NCBI GenBank assembly: GCA_964528575.1
Contig: CAZGTQ010000150.1
Coordinates: forward strand, 1 to 27,480
Direction of reading: 5' to 3'
Source of the DNA: CAZGTQ01 sp964528575
Lineage (GTDB): Bacteria; Planctomycetota; UBA1135; GCA-002686595
DNA length: 27,480 nucleotides
The first letter of the stretch is position 1; each line of letters opens with the position of its first letter. The translations under genes and the position numbers were made by a program. Below, piece by piece: positions 1 to 5,868 of the stretch. Below the pieces are notes generated by a model. It made no database searches. It was not told the origin of the DNA and saw only the letters and a program-made list of their open reading frames with translations.

Positions 1-174
1 CCGCTGCCGCAGTACCTCGAGCAGTGCTACATCGAGCGCTTCGGACGCGCGCAGCCGGAGCGCGTCGTCTCGATCGAGGACCGCCTGCGCGCGAACGCCG
101 CGAAGAAGGCCGCGCGCCGCGAGGAGCGCCGGCGTCGCGCAGCGGACGCGCCGCCGGCGGGGGACCGGGCGTAG
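1..174 (+). CDS. C-terminal tail of an unrecognised protein (partial)
   Basis: Frame 1 is open from the window edge to TAG at 172-174 and gives 57 residues. They begin PLPQYLEQCYIERFG and end in a very basic, Arg/Ala-rich stretch (KKAARREERRRR) and a Pro/Gly tail. The mix of aromatic, acidic and hydrophobic residues before the basic tail looks like real protein. The next gene starts 11 nt after the stop on the same strand, so the two are probably co-transcribed. The tail is too short and too low in complexity to name a family. Confidence 0.6.
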   Translation, partial: PLPQYLEQCYIERFGRAQPERVVSIEDRLRANAAKKAARREERRRRAADAPPAGDRA

Positions 175-185
175 CGGCGGCAGCG

Positions 186-1109
186 ATGCGCCAGCGCGAG
201 CTCTATCCCGCGGCCTTCGACGTCGAGGCGGACGCGCTCGATGCGCTCGGGGAACTGGACGTCGATCGCGGCCTCGCGTGCGTCCTGCGCGCGCGCACCG
301 CCGATCCGACGCTCCCGAACCTCGACGCGCTCGAGGCGGCGCTCGCGTGGCTCGGGAGCGCGCTCGCCGGCGGGCGCGACGCGGCGTCGATCGCCAGGGC
401 GTTTCTCGCGCGCCCGGCGGCGGGCCTCGCTCCAGGCGCTGCGAGCTTCGCCGACCGCGCGCTTGCCCGCCGCGGGCTCGAGCTCGCGGGCGGAGCGTTC
501 CTCGACGACGAGGCCCGCGTGCCGCGCGGCGCGCTCCTGCTCGTGCTCGACCGCCGGGCCGCCGCGCGGCGCGAGCTCGAGACGCTGGCCGTCGAGTACC
601 CCGAGCGCGGCGACATCGCCGGCTACTTCGCCGACGCGGCCCTGCTCGCCGACGAGCCCGAGCGAGCGAACGCCGCGCTCGTTCGCGCGCTCGTCGCCGA
701 TCCCGCGCGGATCGATTTCGCACGGACGTGCAACCCGGAGCTCGCCGTGCTCGCGCGCGAGCTCGGCGTCTCACCCGCGCCCGCGGAGCCCGCCGACTCT
801 ATCTCGCGGGCGCGGCTCTTCCCCGAGGCGTGGTTGCGCGGCGTCGTGCGCGTGCCGTCGCGCGAAGGAGGCGACGCATGGCTCGATGGCCGGGTCCCGC
901 GCCTGGCCGCGCGGATTCCGCCTGGCGCCGACGCGCCGGCCGCGCGGATGCGCCGTTTCGCGCTCCTTTTCTACGCCGACCGCGCGCGCCCCGCCGGTGA
1001 CGTCGACATCGGTGCGCGCGAGGAGATGGCCGAGCTCGAGCCCGACCTGTTCGCGCGCGTCATGGCGCGGCTGCGCGAGCGGGAGGCGCTTGCGAAAGGG
1101 AGTCGATAG
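186..1109 (+). CDS. Hypothetical alpha-helical protein, possibly TPR-like
   Basis: A 307-residue protein begins at ATG 186, 11 nt after the preceding stop. The frame is open further upstream, but that stretch overlaps the previous gene and reads as Arg/Gly-rich out-of-frame sequence, so 186 is preferred. No strong Shine-Dalgarno is visible. The middle (about residues 100-200) is rich in Ala, Leu and Glu, with helix pairs such as AAARRELETLAVEYPERG and ALVRALVADPARIDF that resemble degenerate TPR helices. The C-terminal third contains an LFPEAWLRGVVRVPSREGG segment and an acidic/basic helix. There is no signal peptide or membrane segment. I do not recognise the family; the helical-repeat reading is inference only. 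Confidence 0.7.
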   Translation: MRQRELYPAAFDVEADALDALGELDVDRGLACVLRARTADPTLPNLDALEAALAWLGSALAGGRDAASIARAFLARPAAGLAPGAASFADRALARRGLELAGGAFLDDEARVPRGALLLVLDRRAAARRELETLAVEYPERGDIAGYFADAALLADEPERANAALVRALVADPARIDFARTCNPELAVLARELGVSPAPAEPADSISRARLFPEAWLRGVVRVPSREGGDAWLDGRVPRLAARIPPGADAPAARMRRFALLFYADRARPAGDVDIGAREEMAELEPDLFARVMARLREREALAKGSR

Positions 1110-1111
1110 GC

Positions 1112-1522
1112 ATGCCGACGATTCGGCGTATCGGATCCGCGAGGTCCTTCTTCTACAGCGAAGGCGCGGAGCCGCCCCACATCCATGTGGAGCAGGCGGG
1201 GGCCGTTGCGAAGTTCTGGCTGGAGCCGGTACGCTCTTGGAGGCATGGCATGAGTTCTTCTAGCCCTAGCGTGGATCCCCGGGCGGTTGATGTCGCGACT
1301 GATGACGACAACCTGACGGTCGACCTTGCCGACGGGCGGCGGTTGACCGTTCCGCTGGCGTGGTTTCCTCGGCTGCTGCATGCAAGCGCGGATCAACGCC
1401 GGAACTGGCGTCTCCTCGGTGATGGGCACGGAATCCACTGGCCTGATATCGATGAGGATCTCAGCGTGAGCGGTCTGCTGCGGGGAACGGCAGCTCCAGA
1501 CGCGCCACGACGGGCGGTCTGA
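1112..1522 (+). CDS. DUF4160-DUF2442 chimera, probably a deletion-made fusion
   Basis: The 136 residues hold two small domains that are normally separate neighbouring genes, often discussed as toxin-antitoxin-like pairs. Residues 1-39 match the DUF4160 N-terminus: MPTIRRIG, then FFYSEGAEPPHIHVE and AKFWLEPV. Residues from about 65 match DUF2442: an LTVDLADGRRLTVPL strand, a W/F-P-R-L helix and GIHWPDIDEDLSVSGLL. Between them the usual second half of DUF4160 is missing. Its C-terminal signature LLEAWHEFF followed by a stop is still readable in another frame at 1234-1263. The native DUF2442 start is probably ATG 1250 (residue 47), which would have overlapped the DUF4160 stop. The present ORF therefore looks like an internal, non-triplet deletion that joined two overlapping genes. 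Translation could still begin at 1250 and give an intact 90-residue DUF2442 protein. Confidence 0.7.
   Translation: MPTIRRIGSARSFFYSEGAEPPHIHVEQAGAVAKFWLEPVRSWRHGMSSSSPSVDPRAVDVATDDDNLTVDLADGRRLTVPLAWFPRLLHASADQRRNWRLLGDGHGIHWPDIDEDLSVSGLLRGTAAPDAPRRAV
1234..1263 (+). other. Out-of-frame relic of the DUF4160 C-terminus
   Basis: Frame 1 reads LLEAWHEFF and then TAG at 1261-1263. This is the characteristic end of DUF4160 proteins (typically E-[AS]-W-x-E-F-F). It lies directly after the codons for FWLEPV, which sit in frame 2. It overlaps ATG 1250 of the downstream DUF2442 frame by 14 nt, as expected for an ancestral overlapping gene pair. Confidence 0.55.
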
Positions 1523-1723
1523 CTAGAGAGACGATGCAGCAGGACGGCGGCTTCGTCGCTCGCCGGTGATGGGCTGCCGCGTGTTCGGACCCGGGCACGA
1601 TGGCCGCGCCCCACCGATCCCCGAAGGGAGAAGGGAGCATCCCAGCCGCCGTCGAAGCGGCGGAGCGCGCACTTTCGCTCGACATTGGAGGCGCCATCGA
1701 CGGGACGGCTGACGACGATGGCG

Positions 1724-1875
1724 GCCCAACATGACCTTGCTGCCGGCGGCGGAAGGCGACAGGTGGGTCTGCGCTCGGCCGGGGTTCTCCTGCGGGTCCC
1801 CGGCCGGTAGTCTTCACTTCAACGTCGCTGCTTGCCTGTGAGGGCCCGCCGCGGCAGAACGCCAAGCCGTTGGGC
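1724..1875 (+). other. attC-like integron recombination site (upstream, long form)
   Basis: An R''-type box GCCCAAC (1724-1730) and an R'-type box GTTGGGC (1869-1875) bracket 138 nt that fold as one imperfect hairpin. TGCCGGCGGCGG at 1741-1752 can pair with CCGCCGCGGCA at 1846-1856, and CGGCCGGGG at 1776-1784 pairs perfectly with CCCCGGCCG at 1798-1806. The box spacing fits integron attC architecture, but 152 bp is longer than most described sites. Crossover would fall at G/TTGGGC, 24 nt before the DUF7832 start codon. Most of the 370-nt gap 1523-1892 is this structure. I see no gene in 1523-1723. Confidence 0.5.
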
Positions 1876-1892
1876 GGACTTGCGAGGTCGCG

Positions 1893-2345
1893 ATGACATC
1901 TCCTCACGTTTACGATAAAGCGAAGTACCACGGCGACACCATTCAGGGATTCGGCCTCTCCGAAGAGCACGCAGCGAATCACACGGTCTTCTTTCTCCGC
2001 TGGCTCATTGAACGGGATCTGGTGAGCGATGAATTCTTGCAGGAATCCGGCGACGCGTTGATTCGATTCCGCTCTGGTGAAGCCAGCATTCACGAACTCT
2101 ACGAATCGTGGGATCGGTGCCTGATCGATAACATGCTCTCGCAGGTTGGGAACGCGTTCGCGCTCCACTATTTCGAGTTTGATCGGGGTCAATATCTTCA
2201 GGACTACGCTGCAACGTTACAGACGGACCTCCCGTCGGAATTTCACGTTCAATACACCGAGGACAACTACCAGAAGATCCGAGCAGTCATCGAACGTCGA
2301 TACCAGGAATGGAACAAGCCGAAAAAGAAATGGTGGCGCCTGTGA
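1893..2345 (+). CDS. DUF7832-like immunity protein, integron-cassette gene
   Basis: A 150-residue cytosolic protein starts at ATG 1893. It follows the pattern of the DUF7832 family, which is associated with immunity genes. YDKAKYHGD lies near the N-terminus, then HAANHTVFFLRWLIERDLV, an acidic middle with WDRCLIDNMLSQVGNAFALHYF, YLQDYAATL, FHVQYTEDNYQKIRAVIERRYQEW, and a basic aromatic end (KPKKKWWRL). Composition is clearly lower in GC (about 53% in a sampled line) than the neighbours. The gene fills a 540-bp unit between two attC-like sites, with its stop only 4 nt before the downstream site, which is standard cassette packing. No cognate toxin is visible. Role by family: probably neutralises an incoming effector, here as an orphan. 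Confidence 0.85.
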   Translation: MTSPHVYDKAKYHGDTIQGFGLSEEHAANHTVFFLRWLIERDLVSDEFLQESGDALIRFRSGEASIHELYESWDRCLIDNMLSQVGNAFALHYFEFDRGQYLQDYAATLQTDLPSEFHVQYTEDNYQKIRAVIERRYQEWNKPKKKWWRL

Positions 2346-2349
2346 CGCC

Positions 2350-2415
2350 GCCCAACTTGCCGTTGAAGACTGACGGGCGCTCCGCGCCCGCAGCTTGACG
2401 GCCAACACGTTGGGC
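2350..2415 (+). other. attC integron recombination site (downstream of DUF7832 cassette)
   Basis: This 66-bp element has the full attC layout. R'' is GCCCAAC (2350-2356) and R' is GTTGGGC (2409-2415), exact complements. GCCGT (2359-2363) pairs with ACGGC (2398-2402), followed by mismatched/extrahelical bases around GAAG/CTT. A terminal stem CGGGCGC (2374-2380) pairs with GCGCCCG (2384-2390) across a TCC loop. Length and asymmetry fit known short attC sites. It starts 4 nt after the DUF7832 stop codon. No integrase or further attC is seen downstream. The stretch 2416-2642 holds no convincing gene, only a 14-codon ORF at 2436-2480. Confidence 0.75.
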
Positions 2416-2642
2416 ATACCGAGTAGGGATTCAGCATGGGGGTTCACGAGACCCGCGGCGGAATTGATCTCGAAGAATGATCGCGGAGATCACCGTCGTC
2501 GAAGCAACCGACGTCTCCCGCGAGTTTCGTCGAGCGCTACCTGGGGCTCTTCGTTTGGCCTGTGCGCGATCTTTCAGAACCACCCGCCCAGCGATCGCAG
2601 CCGAGTTGCGGGCACCGCCGCTCGCTCGGCATCCTGTCTCGC

Positions 2643-3644
2643 ATGACGCGGGCTCTCGTCACCGGCGCCACCGGCTTCATCGGCCGGCACCTCGTGCGCG
2701 CGCTCCATGCGCAGGGCGTCGAGACGACGTGCCTCGTGCGTGCGAGCTCGAATCGCGCGCCGCTCGAGCCGTTCGCGCCGCGGTTCGTCACCGGGAGCGT
2801 GACCGACCGCGCGAGCGTCGACGCCGCCGTGGAGGGCGCCGACGTCGTCTTCCACCTCGCCGGGGTCCTGCGCGGGTTCGCCGCCGACGACTTCCTCGCG
2901 ACGAACGAAGCCGGCTCCAGGCACGTCGCCGAGGCGTGCGCGGCGCGAAGCCAAGCCCCGACGCTCGTCGTCGTCTCCTCGGTCGCCGCCACCGGACCGA
3001 GCGACGGCCACACTCCGCGCCGCGAGGACGACCCGCCGCGCCCCGTCTCGCTCTACGGGCGCAGCAAGCTCGCCGGCGAGCGAGCCACGCTCGCGACCGC
3101 CGACCGCGTCCCCACGACGATCGTCCGGCCGCCGATCGTGTTCGGCGAAGCCGACCGCGACTTCCTCAAGCTCTTCCAGCCCGTCGTGCGCGGGTGGCAC
3201 GTCGTGCCCGGGCTCGTCGAGCGGCGCACGTCGCTCGTCTACGTCGGCGACCTCGTCGACGCGCTCCTCGCCGCATGGCGCCGCGGCGAGCGAGCGAAGC
3301 CCGACGCGACCGGATCAGGCGCCTACTACGTCGCTTTCGACCACGCGCCCAGCTTCCGCGAGCTCGGCCAGCTCCTCGCCGAAGCGCTCGACGTCGGGCG
3401 CGTGCGCACGCTCGCCGTTCCCGACGCGTGCGCCTGGGCCGTCGGCGGCGCCGGCGAGCTCTGGGGGCGCCTGCGTCGGCGCGCGGGCATCGTCGGGCTC
3501 GACAAAATCCGCGAGGGGACCGCCGGCTCGTGGGTCGTCTCGCCCGCGAAAGCGCGACGCGAGCTCGGCTTCGCTCCACCGCTCACTCTCGCGCTTCGCC
3601 TGCGCCAGACCGCCGCGTGGTACCGTCGCGAGCGCTGGCTATGA
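2643..3644 (+). CDS. NAD(P)-dependent epimerase/dehydratase, extended SDR family
   Basis: A 333-residue protein starting at ATG 2643. The N-terminal Rossmann motif TGATGFIG is at residues 7-14, the FHLAG segment at about 70-74, the catalytic Ser in VVSSVAATG at about 110-118, and the catalytic YxxxK pair is Tyr138/Lys142 in LYGRSKLAGE. A VRPPIVFGEADRDFLKLF segment follows, as in sugar-nucleotide epimerases and hydroxysteroid-dehydrogenase-like SDRs. It likely uses NAD(P)H to oxidise or reduce a sugar-nucleotide or lipid substrate; the substrate cannot be read from sequence. The frame extends upstream, but this start directly precedes the Rossmann motif and later sequence is colinear with the family. 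The stop overlaps the next start (ATGA at 3641-3644), so the two genes are translationally coupled. Confidence 0.9.
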   Translation: MTRALVTGATGFIGRHLVRALHAQGVETTCLVRASSNRAPLEPFAPRFVTGSVTDRASVDAAVEGADVVFHLAGVLRGFAADDFLATNEAGSRHVAEACAARSQAPTLVVVSSVAATGPSDGHTPRREDDPPRPVSLYGRSKLAGERATLATADRVPTTIVRPPIVFGEADRDFLKLFQPVVRGWHVVPGLVERRTSLVYVGDLVDALLAAWRRGERAKPDATGSGAYYVAFDHAPSFRELGQLLAEALDVGRVRTLAVPDACAWAVGGAGELWGRLRRRAGIVGLDKIREGTAGSWVVSPAKARRELGFAPPLTLALRLRQTAAWYRRERWL

Positions 3645-4657
3645 AACAAGTCTGGATCCCGCGCCCCGGCCCGCCCGAAGTGCTCGAGGTCCGCGAGACG
3701 GACGCGCCCGAGCCGAAACACGGCGAGCTGCGCATCCGCGTGCGCGCCGCCGGCGTCAACTTCGCCGACGTGCTCGCGCGCATGGGGCTCTATCCCGACG
3801 CGCCCAAGCTGCCCGCCGTCGTCGGCTACGAGGTCGCGGGCGAAGTCGACGCGGTCGGCCCCGGCGTCCCTCCCGAGCGTGTCGGCGAGCGCGTCGCGGC
3901 GCTGACGCGGTTCGGCGGCTACTCCGAGCTCGTCGTCGTGCCGAGCGAGCAGGCGGCGCCGATCCCGGCGCGGCTCTCGTTCGAGGAGGCCGCCGCGCTG
4001 CCCGTCAACTACCTGACGGCGTGGCTCATGCTCGTCCACCTCGGCTGCGTGCGCGCGGGCGACACCGTCCTCGTCCACGGCGCGGCCGGCGGCGTCGGCC
4101 AGGCGGCCGTGCAGATCGCGCGCAGCCGCGGAGCGCGCGTCCTCGGCACCGCGAGCCCGCACAAGCACGAGCGGCTGCGCGCCGCCGGCGTCGACGCCTG
4201 CTTCGATTCGCGCGGGAAGGACGTCGTCGAGCAGGTCCGCGCGGCGACCGGCGGTCGCGGCGTCGAGATCGCGCTCGACCCGATCGGCGGGCGCTCGTTC
4301 AAGCGCAGCTACGACTGCCTCGCGCCGCTGGGGCGCCTGTTCGTCTTCGGCGTCTCGAGCCTGGCGCCCGGCAAGCGGCGCAACCCGCTGAAAGCGCTCG
4401 TCGGGCTCGCCTCGATGCCGTTCTTCCACCCCGTCGCCCTGATGAACGCCAACCGCGGGGTGATCGGCGTCAACCTCGGGCACCTGTGGGAGCGCGGGCC
4501 CGAGCTGCGCGCGATGCTCGACGACGTCCTGGCGGGCGTGGAGAGCGGCTCCCTCGCGCCCGTCGTCGACCGCTCGTTCCCGCTCGCCCAGGCCGCGGCC
4601 GCCCACGCGCGGCTCCAGGATCGCCAGAACTTCGGCAAGGTGCTCCTGGTACCGTGA
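3641..4657 (+). CDS. NADPH:quinone oxidoreductase-like zinc-free MDR protein
   Basis: A 338-residue medium-chain dehydrogenase/reductase. It has an N-terminal GroES-like fold (VRAAGVNFADVLARMGLYP, residues 35-52; PAVVGYEVAGEVDAVGPGV, 59-76) and a Rossmann domain with the NADPH-binding loop VLVHGAAGGVGQAAVQIA (143-160). The cysteines that bind structural and catalytic zinc in alcohol dehydrogenases are absent, which places it in the quinone oxidoreductase/VAT-1-like branch. LTAWLML (125-131) and a DPIGG segment agree. ATG 3641 overlaps the upstream SDR stop by four bases, so both are probably made together. A short hairpin, GAGCGG/CCGCTC (4658-4663 with 4671-4676), follows the stop but has no T-run. 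Confidence 0.9.
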   Translation: MKQVWIPRPGPPEVLEVRETDAPEPKHGELRIRVRAAGVNFADVLARMGLYPDAPKLPAVVGYEVAGEVDAVGPGVPPERVGERVAALTRFGGYSELVVVPSEQAAPIPARLSFEEAAALPVNYLTAWLMLVHLGCVRAGDTVLVHGAAGGVGQAAVQIARSRGARVLGTASPHKHERLRAAGVDACFDSRGKDVVEQVRAATGGRGVEIALDPIGGRSFKRSYDCLAPLGRLFVFGVSSLAPGKRRNPLKALVGLASMPFFHPVALMNANRGVIGVNLGHLWERGPELRAMLDDVLAGVESGSLAPVVDRSFPLAQAAAAHARLQDRQNFGKVLLVP

Positions 4658-4841
4658 GAGCGGCCGAAAACCGCTCCAGTCGCCCCCCGGCGGCGTCCGA
4701 TCCCGGGTTACAGCCCCGTGACACCCCGGCCAGGACCGCGCGGCTATACATGGACGTACGAGGCCGGGCCGCCGGGTCCGCCCCGGGCAGCCGCCCGGAA
4801 AGCCTTTCCGATCCGTATCTCGCCACCCAGGAAGACAGCCC

Positions 4842-5258
4842 ATGAGATTCACAGCCCTCATCGCCGGTGCCGCGCTCGTTCTGTGCGGCCTCGCGCCGGC
4901 CACGTCGGCGCAACTCCGCGCCCACGATCTGCAGCGCGGCAAGATCCTCGAGGCCGAGGACGGCGCGACGTCCCAGATCGTGAACGTGCGCGACGTGCGC
5001 CGCAGCCAGCAGTGGACGCCGGGCCAGAACTGGAGCCGCTTCGACCGCAACGCGTTCCGCAGCTCGCAGCGCCGCATGGGACAGGCGTCCGACGACCAAC
5101 TCCGCAAGGAGCGCATCCGTCGCCACCGCGCCAAGCAGCAAGACCCCAGGAGCGCGGGCCACGGCAACGCTCAGCCCGAGTGGCTGAAGAACCTCGACGT
5201 CGACAGCATGACGCCGGAGCAGAAGCTGCGCGTCCGCCGCGCGCTCGCCGGCCGCTGA
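4842..5258 (+). CDS. Small exported hypothetical protein
   Basis: A 138-residue protein with a clear signal peptide: MRFT, a hydrophobic core ALIAGAALVLCGLA, then a PATSAQ cleavage region near residue 23. AGGAAG lies a few bases upstream of ATG 4842. The mature part is polar and basic: RRSQQWTPGQNWSRFDRN, RSSQRRMGQASDDQLRKERIRRHR, and an end DSMTPEQKLRVRRALAGR. It has no cysteines or membrane segments after the signal. The family is not recognised. It stands alone between a 184-nt upstream gap and a strong terminator, so it is probably monocistronic, with a periplasmic or cell-surface product. Confidence 0.75.
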   Translation: MRFTALIAGAALVLCGLAPATSAQLRAHDLQRGKILEAEDGATSQIVNVRDVRRSQQWTPGQNWSRFDRNAFRSSQRRMGQASDDQLRKERIRRHRAKQQDPRSAGHGNAQPEWLKNLDVDSMTPEQKLRVRRALAGR

Positions 5259-5268
5259 CCCGCGCCGT

Positions 5269-5313
5269 CCAGATCCGGACGAGCCAGAACCGGACGAGCC
5301 AGATCCGGACGAG
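5269..5313 (+). repeat. Three tandem 15-nt repeats
   Basis: CCAGATCCGGACGAG occurs at 5269-5283, with one mismatch (CCAGAACCGGACGAG) at 5284-5298, and perfectly again at 5299-5313. The array lies between the stop codon of the exported protein and the terminator. The unit is five codons long, but no stop-free coding continuation from the upstream gene reaches it. Confidence 0.85.
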
Positions 5314-5320
5314 TGAACAG

Positions 5321-5364
5321 GGACGCCGCGTCGCAACTTGCGACGCGGCGTCCTTCTTGCTTTT
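5321..5364 (+). terminator. Intrinsic transcription terminator
   Basis: GGACGCCGCGTCGCA (5321-5335) pairs perfectly over 15 bp with TGCGACGCGGCGTCC (5339-5353) around a 3-nt loop. The T-rich tail TTCTTGCTTTT follows. It ends the exported-protein transcript and insulates the lysW leader. Confidence 0.88.
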
Positions 5365-5380
5365 CGCGCGCTCCAGGCGC

Positions 5381-5409
5381 TTGACAAGGCGCGCCCGCGC
5401 GTCGATCCT
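5381..5409 (+). promoter_or_regulatory. Candidate sigma-70-type promoter of the lysW operon
   Basis: A perfect -35 box TTGACA (5381-5386) is followed after 17 nt by GATCCT (5404-5409), a weak match to TATAAT. It lies just after the terminator and before the leader ORF, where the operon promoter would be expected. Confidence rests mainly on the -35 box and position. Confidence 0.35.
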
Positions 5410-5423
5410 CGCCCACACGAGCC

Positions 5424-5522
5424 ATGAGCACCACCGCTCCGAGCACCGACCCGTACGTCGCGCCGCGAGGCGCGCAGAACGGCGCGAAGAAGGTCAAACA
5501 GCCGGGCCCGGGGCCCGGTTGA
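5424..5522 (+). CDS. Putative leader peptide ORF upstream of lysW
   Basis: This 32-codon ORF (MSTTAPSTDPYVAPRG...) ends in AKKVKQPGPGPG and a stop. Three lysine codons fall close together at 5487-5498, directly before a GC-rich hairpin arm. It starts 15 nt after the candidate promoter and has no clear Shine-Dalgarno, so translation would be nearly leaderless. Position and Lys clustering suggest a regulatory leader for a lysine-type operon. It could equally be a chance ORF. Confidence 0.35.
   Translation: MSTTAPSTDPYVAPRGAQNGAKKVKQPGPGPG
5502..5518 (+). promoter_or_regulatory. Leader hairpin at the end of the leader ORF
   Basis: CCGGGCC (5502-5508) pairs with GGCCCGG (5512-5518) around CGG. 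The left arm, extended to GCCGGGCC (5501-5508), is also an exact complement of GGCCCGGC (5557-5564), which overlaps the 5' arm of the downstream terminator-like hairpin. The two pairings are mutually exclusive. Confidence 0.4.
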
Positions 5523-5558
5523 CGGTGGCTGCGTAGCTCGACTGCGAACACCGATCGG

Positions 5559-5601
5559 CCCGGCTGCCGGCCCTGCGAAGGGAACGGCGGCCGGGTTCTT
5601 T
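5559..5601 (+). terminator. Terminator-like hairpin in the lysW leader (possible attenuator)
   Basis: An 11-bp stem with one G-U pair joins 5559-5569 (CCCGGCTGCCG) and 5585-5595 (CGGCGGCCGGG). Inside it CCCT and AGGG close a GCGA tetraloop (5571-5582). TTCTTT follows at 5596-5601. The structure ends about 75 nt before lysW, so it would stop transcription before the operon unless read through or disrupted. A further hairpin, TCCGGG/CCCGGA, lies at 5606-5620. Confidence 0.45.
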
Positions 5602-5675
5602 CGTATCCGGGCTGCCCGGAAGGCAAGCACCAAGGCAAGTCACGAGGACAGGAACGAGTCCGAGGAGAACGAACG

Positions 5676-5867
5676 ATGGGAACCAGAACCGAGAAGAGCC
5701 GCACCGCCGCGTGTCCCGAGTGCGACGCGCCGGTCACGCTCGAGAGCGGCGTGCTCGCGAGCGAGATCGTCCCGTGTCCCGACTGCGGCGCCGAGCTCGA
5801 GGTCGTGGGAATCGACCCGCCGGCGCTGCAGCTCGCGCCCGAAGTCGAAGAGGACTGGGGGGAGTAG
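5676..5867 (+). CDS. lysW: LysW amino-group carrier protein
   Basis: A 63-residue acidic zinc-ribbon protein. Two zinc knuckles are present, CPEC at residues 13-16 and CPDC at 34-37, and the C-terminus is EDWGE, the signature of LysW. The side-chain carboxylate of the final Glu63 is the attachment point for the alpha-amino group of aminoadipate (lysine route) or glutamate (arginine route), which protects and carries the intermediate between enzymes. Length matches the family, which is slightly over 50 residues, with a short N-terminal extension here. GAGGAG lies 9 nt before the ATG. The stop is 1 nt before lysX. As first gene of a seven-gene operon it supplies the carrier for all following steps. 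Confidence 0.95.
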   Translation: MGTRTEKSRTAACPECDAPVTLESGVLASEIVPCPDCGAELEVVGIDPPALQLAPEVEEDWGE

Positions 5868-5868
5868 C

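Noticed and set aside
24..185. N-terminal extension of the 186-1109 gene
   Set aside because: It overlaps the upstream reading frame that ends at 174, and its residues are low-complexity Arg/Gly/Ala.
2477..3640. N-terminal extension of the quinone oxidoreductase
   Set aside because: The same frame is open through the SDR gene but gives Arg-rich out-of-frame residues. The real start is ATG 3641, which overlaps the SDR stop.
4715..4750. TATACA-like -10 element before the small exported protein
   Set aside because: No -35 box at a normal distance; GTGACA is 21 nt away. Too weak to annotate.
3326..5167. Long open frame on the minus strand (about 613 codons)
   Set aside because: It runs antisense to the SDR and quinone oxidoreductase genes, which have clear motifs, and reads as Arg/Ala/Asp-biased sequence. 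Stop-free antisense frames are expected at this GC content.
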